Positions 5,167-12,060 of a DNA stretch of 13,901 bases are shown piece after piece (position 1 is the stretch's first letter; the number at the start of each line of letters is the position of its first letter). The DNA is from CALARM01 sp964431735 (GTDB lineage Bacteria > Vulcanimicrobiota > SpSt-956 > JAKJGF01): positions 1 through 13,901 of the forward strand of contig CAYSLJ010000179.1 in the NCBI GenBank assembly GCA_964431735.1, in the 5' to 3' direction. A program made the translations under genes and the position numbers. A model generated the notes under the pieces. That model worked only from the letters and a program-made list of their open reading frames with translations, was not told where the DNA came from and made no database searches.

Positions 5167-8124
5167 TTATTTTTTCTGTAACTGTTTCGAAAGGTCCTTT
5201 GTCATATCCAGATCTATTAATAAATTACCTTCACTCAGTTCTTCCATATCTTTTATAAGATCCAGTTCTTCTATAAGTTCTTTTGAAGTAATTTCCTGAG
5301 TAATAAAAGGTATCTGTAAATTCTCTGAACCGGGAGTAACAAATTCATGTCTGCATGTCTTACAAAACTTTGCAAATACTCTATTTTTATTCTTACATTC
5401 AGGACATTCTCTGTATTCATTAGCAATGGAAGGAAGCTGTTTAAAAAGGCCGAGACCGAGAACCTTTCTGACATTACCTCCACAGGTATTACAGAATTTC
5501 GCTGTAATTCTGTTTATAGTGTTACAGGTGAGACAAAAGCTTGCCATTTCTATAAAAGTAACACCGCAGGACTTGCAGAATCTGGCATTTAAATTATTAT
5601 GAGTATTACACCTGGGGCACTCCAGCATACTTACCGATTTCTCAATTATGACACGGGGTAGACTCAATCTTCTGAGTTTTACCAGATCTTCTCCACAGCA
5701 TGTACAGAATTTGGCGGAAAATCTATTTATACTGTTACATGCATGGCACATGTACATGTAATGAGTTGTTCTGGGTTTTCCAGATTTTACAGATATTTCT
5801 TCTTCAAATACTCTTGCTTCTTCTGAAGGATCCGTTTTTTCCTCTATTTCAATTTCTACTCTGTCAATTCTATCTTCCTGTTTCTGTTCAAATTTCCCGG
5901 TAGAAAGTTTTTCCGGTTCCTCAGATATTTTTTCCATGTCTTTTTCAACCGGACTTCCCTTCTTATCTTCTTCTAGTGGCAACATGTTTTCCTGAGTTGA
6001 CTGACCATATATTTTAAATAATTCAAAATTGTTCAACCTTACCACTTCATTTATTTCTTTCAATTCCTTAAAAGAACTGATAATAAGACCCATACATGAC
6101 ATAAGAGCTGTTTCTTTATCAAGAATAAATTGTTGTTTATTTATACTGGTCTTTTTATTTTTAGGAAGACAGAATTTATAGGAGTTAATCTTAAGTTGAG
6201 TATTGATATATTTATGTAGATCCCTGAATTGAATTGCACCGCCGCAAAAAATTATAGAATCAAATTTATCCAGCCTGTAATCGGAACCAAAATATCTCAG
6301 AGATTTTGAAATTTCAGTAGCCCATTCCTTGACATGAAGAATCAGGAGATGAAAGAGGTTAGTCTTTATGTTATTTATATCAATTATATTATCACATTTA
6401 ATCTTTTTAATTTCTTCTGCATGTTCATAATCTACCATTTCGGCCTTCATAATGGCTTCAGTTAATTTATGTCCTCCGTATGAGAAAACTGCTGTTTGAG
6501 AAAGGTGTCCATCTTTCATAAGAGTCAATGAAGTACCTTCATCGCCCATATTTATTATAGCTACATTTTTCTTTTTACTCTCATCTTTTATTATGAGATT
6601 GGCAAGAACTGTCATGGCAAAAGGCTCTATAATAATATTATCAGGGTCCAGATCTGCCATAAACAAAGTCTTTCTGAGATTATCATAAGCTTCTTTTCTC
6701 AGTGCTATTATTCTTACTTTCATATCTCTGTCACTATCATGGGAAGAAAGTATTTTATAGTCAATATAACATTCTTCTACCGGTAAAGGAATTAGCTGTT
6801 TGAGATTGGATGATAACATAGAAGGGAGTTTTTCAGCAGATGTAACAGGAACCTTTATTGTCCTTATAACAGAACAATAAGGAGAAAGAGAGGCAATAAC
6901 ATCGAAATCTTCCTTATCTTTCAATATAGATTTTATCGTTTCACTCAATTTTTTCGGATTAATTATCATACCATTCACTACAGTATTATCAGGAGTTTTT
7001 TTACAGGAAATTAATTTCGGCCCCATATGTCCCTTCGAGTCGACACCCATTTGTAAAAGTTTTATCTCGTGAGAACCAATATCCAGACCAAGTACTTTAG
7101 ATAATTGTTGTTTGAATTGATTGAGATTTGAAGTTTTTATTTTAAATATGTCTGACAGCAAAGGTTTTTCAAAAAGATGAGGAGAAGTTTTCTTTATAAC
7201 CTCTTCCTGTTTAGTTTCTCTATCTACTACTTTTATCTTTAAAAGAGCTTCTTTAAATTCTTTTGCAGAAGAGAATCGATTTTCCGCTTCCATTTCTGTA
7301 GCTTTAGAAATTATATCCTGAAGCCCGGCAGGAATATCATCACGATATTTATTCAGAGAAGGGTATATAAAAAGATTACCTTCAGCTTCGGCAGGGTCAT
7401 AACCGGTAAGAAGTCTGTGAAGTGTTGCGCCGAGAGCAAAAATATCACTCTGAGGATAGGCTTTACCTAGATATTGTTCAGGTGATGCATAACCTGTTGT
7501 GCCAACACTTGTTCCCGGATCTCTTTTCTCAAAGACATGGGCTACACCAAAATCTACCAGTACTACACGATTGCCTTCATGTTCCATAAGATTATCAGGT
7601 TTTACATCTCTGTGAATAATCATAGGTTTATAGGTATGAAGATAATCCAGGATATCGCAGATCTGTATGCCCCAGTTAATTACAAGTTCGGGGCTCAAAT
7701 AATAATCATTGAGCAGTGCATCATAGAGTATATCTTCAAGGGATTTACCCTTTACATAATCCATAACCAGACAATATCTTATATCTTCTACAAAATGATT
7801 CTGTACAACAGGCAGTCCCGGATGTCTTAATTTAGCGAGTATAACGGCTTCATCTTTAAATTTACTGATTGCATAGGTTCTTTCTTCAGGATCTTTAAAA
7901 TTATCTGTCATAATCTTAATGGTACATAACGTATCAAGATTATTATCCCTGGCAAGATAGAGTATGGCCATACCGCCTGTTTCAAGGGTCTGGATAATCT
8001 CATATCTGCCGCTGTGAAGTATCATACCTGGTTCCAGTGCGAGGGGAATATTATTATATCCGCAAAACTGGCAAAATACTGATTCGCTGGTAATTTCTTT
8101 ACCACAATAAATACAAATGGACAC
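5167..8124 (-). CDS. Zinc ribbon-Ser/Thr kinase-PilM-like-(zinc ribbon)4 fusion protein
   Basis: A 985-residue protein with no membrane helix. An N-terminal zinc ribbon (C4, C7, C18, C21) precedes a complete Hanks-type kinase at residues 40-296: glycine loop at 50-51, K70, E92, HRDVKPDN at 171-178, DFG at 191-193, SPE at 214-216. Residues 344-690 resemble PilM, the actin-fold protein that docks type IV pilus or secretion assembly platforms. Supporting pieces are GLDIGSHEIKLLQ near 346, IPLPVEECYIDYKIL near 445, the IIEPFA segment near 498, and NMGDEGTSLTLM near 525 (N525 where PilM usually has Asp). An acidic linker (700-785) leads to four zinc ribbons starting at C793, C836, C864 and C907, all CX2C-X10-CX2C. 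The start is GTG, with GGGAGG 7-8 nt upstream; a later start would cut the first ribbon. It probably phosphorylates Ser/Thr targets at a pilus-like or filament complex; the PilM link is inferred from sequence pattern only. Confidence 0.88.
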   Translation of the reverse strand: MSICIYCGKEITSESVFCQFCGYNNIPLALEPGMILHSGRYEIIQTLETGGMAILYLARDNNLDTLCTIKIMTDNFKDPEERTYAISKFKDEAVILAKLRHPGLPVVQNHFVEDIRYCLVMDYVKGKSLEDILYDALLNDYYLSPELVINWGIQICDILDYLHTYKPMIIHRDVKPDNLMEHEGNRVVLVDFGVAHVFEKRDPGTSVGTTGYASPEQYLGKAYPQSDIFALGATLHRLLTGYDPAEAEGNLFIYPSLNKYRDDIPAGLQDIISKATEMEAENRFSSAKEFKEALLKIKVVDRETKQEEVIKKTSPHLFEKPLLSDIFKIKTSNLNQFKQQLSKVLGLDIGSHEIKLLQMGVDSKGHMGPKLISCKKTPDNTVVNGMIINPKKLSETIKSILKDKEDFDVIASLSPYCSVIRTIKVPVTSAEKLPSMLSSNLKQLIPLPVEECYIDYKILSSHDSDRDMKVRIIALRKEAYDNLRKTLFMADLDPDNIIIEPFAMTVLANLIIKDESKKKNVAIINMGDEGTSLTLMKDGHLSQTAVFSYGGHKLTEAIMKAEMVDYEHAEEIKKIKCDNIIDINNIKTNLFHLLILHVKEWATEISKSLRYFGSDYRLDKFDSIIFCGGAIQFRDLHKYINTQLKINSYKFCLPKNKKTSINKQQFILDKETALMSCMGLIISSFKELKEINEVVRLNNFELFKIYGQSTQENMLPLEEDKKGSPVEKDMEKISEEPEKLSTGKFEQKQEDRIDRVEIEIEEKTDPSEEARVFEEEISVKSGKPRTTHYMYMCHACNSINRFSAKFCTCCGEDLVKLRRLSLPRVIIEKSVSMLECPRCNTHNNLNARFCKSCGVTFIEMASFCLTCNTINRITAKFCNTCGGNVRKVLGLGLFKQLPSIANEYRECPECKNKNRVFAKFCKTCRHEFVTPGSENLQIPFITQEITSKELIEELDLIKDMEELSEGNLLIDLDMTKDLSKQLQKK

Positions 8125-8199
8125 TTTAAAACCTCCCGTCCCTCTTATACGATTCGCTTCAGTCTACACATTAAGTCTTTATTTAACCACTCCTCTGAA

Positions 8200-8228
8200 A
8201 AAATATAAATCACTTTACATCTTTTCAA
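8200..8228 (-). promoter_or_regulatory. Possible sigma-70-type promoter of the kinase-PilM gene
   Basis: Reading the minus strand, TTGAAA (8223-8228) is followed after 17 nt by TATTTT (8200-8205), about 75 nt before the GTG start at 8124. The -35 is a good match and the -10 is moderate (TATATT, two bases further downstream, is an alternative). In DNA this AT-rich such a pair can occur by chance. Confidence 0.3.
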
Positions 8229-8322
8229 TAACTTCCATCATACCAGATGACGGGGGATATAAATCAACTTCCCATATACTGACAGTTTACTGACCTTATA
8301 GCGAAATGGTATTCTTTAATGG

Positions 8323-8338
8323 ACTGGCTTAAGCCAGT
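8323..8338. repeat. Perfect 16-bp palindrome ACTGGCTTAAGCCAGT
   Basis: The sequence equals its own reverse complement and could form a 6-bp stem with a TTAA loop. No T-run follows on either strand, so it is not an intrinsic terminator. It lies about 100-120 bp upstream of the candidate kinase promoter, a plausible place for a dimeric regulator, but no family is recognisable. Confidence 0.6.
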
Positions 8339-8386
8339 GATAAGATATTCTCGGTTGTAAAAAAATAACCATATCATATTTACAAT

Positions 8387-8412
8387 CGTGACGCGTAAGG
8401 CATGACGCGAGG
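8387..8412 (+). repeat. Heptamer element C: three units plus CGAGG
   Basis: CGTGACG, CGTAAGG, CATGACG, then CGAGG. The second and third units are degenerate, so the array has been diverging. It is preceded by AAT, as in elements B and E. It lies upstream of the minus-strand kinase gene but is oriented on the plus strand, opposite to that gene. Confidence 0.65.
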
Positions 8413-8452
8413 ACAATAAACATAATTTACCGGAATTATTTTCTTACAGTCC

Positions 8453-8478
8453 CTTACCAATAAATTCTTACCAATAAA
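8453..8478 (+). repeat. Short direct repeat CTTACCAATAAA, two copies, 14-bp period
   Basis: Identical 12-bp copies lie at 8453-8464 and 8467-8478 in AT-rich spacer DNA. A two-copy repeat this short may be chance or slippage, and no binding-site family is recognised. Confidence 0.4.
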
Positions 8479-8510
8479 CATACAAAGTAGTATATATTTA
8501 ACGTTTACAC

Positions 8511-8539
8511 AAAAAAATCCTTCTAAAAAAAAATTTTTT
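8511..8539 (-). terminator. A/T-run region after the 1146-residue gene, weak terminator candidate
   Basis: Immediately after the TAG stop (8540-8542), the minus strand reads an A6-T9 run and then a second T7 run. The A6/T6 stem has no GC and no proper loop, so this is at best a weak intrinsic terminator. Confidence 0.2.
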
Positions 8540-11500
8540 CTAAATTTTCCATATAAGATTTTCTGCATACCAGCTTATGAAAATTTCTGCAAGAATAAGG
8601 TCTCTTAAAAAAGCTCTCTTCAAAAAAATTTTTATGAAATCAAAGGTATCTTTTATAAATCTTTCCAGTTCAGGAGAAATTTCATAACCTCTCGATTTCA
8701 ATCTGCAGATAAATGCGACTCCACCGGTAAGAGTGTCAGGTAATTTCATATTTATCCTTTCACAGAGAATTTTTACCAGGAGAGGATCAAGTGATATATT
8801 TTTCCATCTGTCCAGTAATTTGATAGTCTGTTTATTTATTTCCGGATCAATTAAATCAGAAATAATGCCGGGACTATTTTTAGCTGTAGCAAATATTTGA
8901 TCTTCACAGTTAATCCATTTTAAAAGAGGTAAATAAATGGCTTTATGCCATATGCTCTCAAGGGGCATTTTTGCCTGAATCGTGTTACCCTTTAATATAT
9001 CTTTTAACCATGTATCTAAAGACATAATATCCCCTGAAGAAGAAATTATGCAGGGCATATTATGTTTCTTTTTAATAAAGGTCCAGACATGTCCGCCATT
9101 TATATCAGATAGAGTAAGCTCAATTTCAGAAGGCATATTATACCAGTCAGAAGGGCTATAAGTATAAAAAAACTCTTCCTCTGTATTATCAAAACTTGAA
9201 GAAATTACTTTCAAAATCGTTCTGGTTTCGCCGTCATCTTTTACATTCCACTGAGAACCTTCAGAAAAAGGTATAAGAAGCATAATGATTTCTCTGCCTA
9301 TTAAAGATATGAATTTATCAATTAAATGCCTGTTTTTATTGTTATAAAAGAGACAGGTAAAGTAAGACCATGGAATTAAAGAGAGTTTTTTTTCTTCTTC
9401 CAGATTTTCCAGTATTTCAGGCATATCGACAGGTCTGTCTCTATGTATATAATCCCAGTCAAGCCAGTCAACCCATCTATCAGGTATTCTCATCCAGAAT
9501 GTTTCTTTCACAGATTTATCGAAATTCCTGTCATCTCTGACATATAAAGATGCAGACCATATTCCTCCTGTTACCGGAGCTTTTATATCCATTACAACAG
9601 GCGGTTTTTCAAAATCCTTTACCGGTAAAGTCATAATATGGTCAGGTTTATCAAGAGGATATAATGTGACAAGTCTGTCAGACATAAAATCAAGAGAATT
9701 TTCTTTCCAGTTAATTTTTATCTCTTCTGTTTTATCTTTATTTTTCAAGGACTCAACCGTAAGGTTTTCAAACTCTGTTATTCTCCTCCATGTAAAGAGG
9801 GCAATATTCTTATATTTCATAGTAATATGTGCCTCTTTGAAATCACCGAAAGACTTTAACTGAAAAATAAAGTCATTCAATTCCAGAGACCATACAGATT
9901 TAAATCTCTCATATTCACATGATATTAAAGGAAATTTTTCCGACATAGAGAAAATTTCCAGAAGGAATTTTAATATGCCGTCCTTACATACTCCTTCTGC
10001 TTCATCAACAGAAACAAGGATCTTACTATCCTGAAAACTATCAATTTCCTGAGCGGGGAAATATTCATTTACCGACTTCCAGTCATACCAATAAATCTGA
10101 CATAATGGCCTTTCTATTGCCCATCTGACATAACTTCTATCAAGGAAAAGGGTAACACTTTTTCCATTACGGGGAAATAATTTTATACCAAGAAAGGCAT
10201 TTCCCCTGTCTTCTTCAGCAAAAAGATCAACTTTATTTCCGTAAAATTTAAAAGCAGTATTTTCTAAGGGATTAAATTCGGGCACTCTGGAAAAAACGAG
10301 GGAAAAACTCTTTGATCTGTAAGGACTTTCAGGAGAAAATTCTCTCTTACAGTCTTCCAGAGAGAGATATAAAAAAGGAAGTATTATATCCTCTCTGCCT
10401 GTAGAACCTTTAATACGAATCTCATAAAGTCCCTGTACCGGGGATTTTAAAGGTATAAAAATACTTTTATCTTCCGGTTCATAATTAATCTGAAAGAGTG
10501 ATTGCTGTTCTTCTTCCATGTCTGTACGTATTACTTCACATGAAGCATTTCTCCAGAATAACAGCGTATCTGCAGTAAAAGACATTTTCAAATTTCTCGG
10601 ATGGGTAATGACAGGAATATCATCGGAACATCTTATCCATGAAGGAATTTTGTCTTCTGTTACAAGGAGCGGTTTATTGATAAGACATTTAGAAGTTTTA
10701 AAGATAAGATCTGTTTTTACTGTATTCATGAATGTTATATCAGGGCCGTTATAATTAAGCGGAAGCTCACAGTCAAATTTGCAATAAAGAGCTTTCCAGC
10801 CCTTCCACTTACCGTAAAGAGTGGTTTTTACAGTATGTTCAGCAGAACATATTATATGTGCTTCTTCCGGGTAAATAATAAATAATTCATCAGGATATTT
10901 ATCATTTATGAGTTTATAATCTTTGCCGCTGAAGATAAAGAGGGGAATCTTCATACCGTCTGATACAGGGAAATTACTGTGAATAATATAATCTTTATCA
11001 TGGATTTTAACATGCCATTCTTCCGAAGGACCTGCAGAATATTCCATGCAATTCAATTTAACATGTTCTTTCTTTTCATGAGGCAGAATTTTATAGTTTA
11101 TTTCTGTTTCTTCGTTACCCTGTGTAATAATGAGCGGTGTAAAACCTCTCGAAGGATTAAATAACATATATGGTAAATCGTATCTGTAAATTTTATCACT
11201 GTATTTAAAAAATTTATGGAAAGATTTCACTATATATTCAGGCAGACCCCACTGCCAGTAAATCACAGGCTTATCTTTATGCCACATTTTTGCCATATAG
11301 AGGATTCTATCCACAATATTGCTGTTAACAGGATTTCCATATTGAAGAAAACTCTGGAGACCTTTAGGAATATGTCTTATTTTTTCATGTTCATTAATCC
11401 ATTTATTTATAAGATTTTTGCCATTTTCATGTATTTCTCCGGACAGATCCGGTTCCATAAATTCCTTAATAAATATATCTATATATGCAGGCGGTATGAG

Positions 11501-11980
11501 ACTATGAAACAATATACGTGTTACATAACCCTGTCTGTCTGAAACATCTTCAAACAGTTCCAGTTCGTTTTCTCTGAGGCAATCCATAAACATATGGCCA
11601 AAGAGACTGGAATTTTTAACATCCTTTATACCTATACCTTCAAAAATATATGGCCAGAACGGTCTTTCCTTTTCATCTATATAAAAACCTGTACCTGCCC
11701 ATACAAGGTAAAGACTTATAACAGCACGACTTTCCCCTGTATTGAGCTTTTTCAAACAGGAAGGGGGATAGTCTGTGAAAAAAGCCTTTAAAATCTCCTT
11801 AAATGTTTCAAATGTTTCTTTACCAAGACTGTAAGTCAGTTCTCCTATTACATTTACAGACAAAAAATTATTTAAAATAAGATTGCCAAGTTCTGTAAAA
11901 AATTTCTCAGGACTTTTCTGTTCCGTAATAGTTGAATTAAAAATTTCTTTCAAAGAATGTTCTGTTATTTTTATATTCAT
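8540..11980 (-). CDS. Large uncharacterised protein (1146 aa)
   Basis: I do not recognise this family with confidence. The N-terminal ~250 residues look helical and carry two conserved-looking segments: WAGTGFY then RPFWPYIFEGIG (residues 94-117), and GYVTRILFHSLIPP (151-164). I have a vague memory of a similar Pro-Phe-Trp-Pro then Tyr-x3-Ile-Leu-x-His-x2-Ile-Pro pattern at the front of large uncharacterised bacterial proteins, but cannot verify it. Two stretches look like beta-sandwich (Ig-like) modules, each with a G-x-Y/W-x-I/A start: near 505-545 (SPVQGLYEIRIKG) and near 795-835 (APVTGGIWSASLYVRDD). The C-terminus is helical. There is no P-loop, zinc motif, signal peptide or membrane segment. 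The start has AGAGGGGGA 7-8 nt upstream. It lies 80 nt downstream of the nuclease gene, possibly in one transcript, with parS directly upstream of its ribosome-binding site. Confidence 0.85.
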   Translation of the reverse strand: MNIKITEHSLKEIFNSTITEQKSPEKFFTELGNLILNNFLSVNVIGELTYSLGKETFETFKEILKAFFTDYPPSCLKKLNTGESRAVISLYLVWAGTGFYIDEKERPFWPYIFEGIGIKDVKNSSLFGHMFMDCLRENELELFEDVSDRQGYVTRILFHSLIPPAYIDIFIKEFMEPDLSGEIHENGKNLINKWINEHEKIRHIPKGLQSFLQYGNPVNSNIVDRILYMAKMWHKDKPVIYWQWGLPEYIVKSFHKFFKYSDKIYRYDLPYMLFNPSRGFTPLIITQGNEETEINYKILPHEKKEHVKLNCMEYSAGPSEEWHVKIHDKDYIIHSNFPVSDGMKIPLFIFSGKDYKLINDKYPDELFIIYPEEAHIICSAEHTVKTTLYGKWKGWKALYCKFDCELPLNYNGPDITFMNTVKTDLIFKTSKCLINKPLLVTEDKIPSWIRCSDDIPVITHPRNLKMSFTADTLLFWRNASCEVIRTDMEEEQQSLFQINYEPEDKSIFIPLKSPVQGLYEIRIKGSTGREDIILPFLYLSLEDCKREFSPESPYRSKSFSLVFSRVPEFNPLENTAFKFYGNKVDLFAEEDRGNAFLGIKLFPRNGKSVTLFLDRSYVRWAIERPLCQIYWYDWKSVNEYFPAQEIDSFQDSKILVSVDEAEGVCKDGILKFLLEIFSMSEKFPLISCEYERFKSVWSLELNDFIFQLKSFGDFKEAHITMKYKNIALFTWRRITEFENLTVESLKNKDKTEEIKINWKENSLDFMSDRLVTLYPLDKPDHIMTLPVKDFEKPPVVMDIKAPVTGGIWSASLYVRDDRNFDKSVKETFWMRIPDRWVDWLDWDYIHRDRPVDMPEILENLEEEKKLSLIPWSYFTCLFYNNKNRHLIDKFISLIGREIIMLLIPFSEGSQWNVKDDGETRTILKVISSSFDNTEEEFFYTYSPSDWYNMPSEIELTLSDINGGHVWTFIKKKHNMPCIISSSGDIMSLDTWLKDILKGNTIQAKMPLESIWHKAIYLPLLKWINCEDQIFATAKNSPGIISDLIDPEINKQTIKLLDRWKNISLDPLLVKILCERINMKLPDTLTGGVAFICRLKSRGYEISPELERFIKDTFDFIKIFLKRAFLRDLILAEIFISWYAENLIWKI

Positions 11981-11998
11981 TATCTTTCCCCCTCTATC

Positions 11999-12014
11999 TG
12001 TTTCACGTGAAACA
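11999..12014. promoter_or_regulatory. parS: parS centromere site (ParB-binding palindrome)
   Basis: TGTTTCACGTGAAACA is a perfect 16-bp palindrome and an exact match to the established chromosomal parS consensus TGTTNCACGTGAAACA bound by ParB/Spo0J. Such sites nucleate the ParB-CTP clamp and usually cluster near the replication origin, so the window is probably origin-proximal. The site lies in the 80-bp gap between the nuclease gene and the 1146-residue gene, 18 nt upstream of the latter's start codon. I saw no second CACGTG palindrome of this type in the window. Confidence 0.85.
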
Positions 12015-12021
12015 ATTTTAG

Positions 12022-12054
12022 CGTGACGCGTAACGCGTAACGCGTGACGGGTGG
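12022..12054 (+). repeat. Heptamer element D: four units plus GGTGG
   Basis: CGTGACG, CGTAACG, CGTAACG, CGTGACG, then GGTGG: the longest array in the window. All units match CGTRACG exactly, with only A/G variation at position 4. It starts 8 bp after the parS palindrome and ends 6 bp before the stop codon (12061-12063, minus strand) of the nuclease gene, filling most of the spacer. Confidence 0.8.
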
Positions 12055-12060
12055 ATTGAC

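Larger units (their letters stand above)
8125..8539. other. Non-coding spacer between the 1146-residue gene and the kinase-PilM gene
   Basis: This 415-bp stretch holds no supportable gene; a 62-codon minus frame crossing into the next gene is a chance frame. It contains a candidate promoter near the kinase gene, a 16-bp palindrome, one heptamer element, a short direct repeat and A/T runs next to the stop codon of the upstream gene. Its length suggests that the kinase-PilM gene has its own transcription start rather than being read through from the 1146-residue gene. Confidence 0.6.

Noticed and set aside
8380..8568. A 62-codon minus-strand frame in the spacer
   Set aside because: It overlaps the end of the 1146-residue gene in another frame, crosses a heptamer element and A/T runs, and has no ribosome-binding site or family resemblance.
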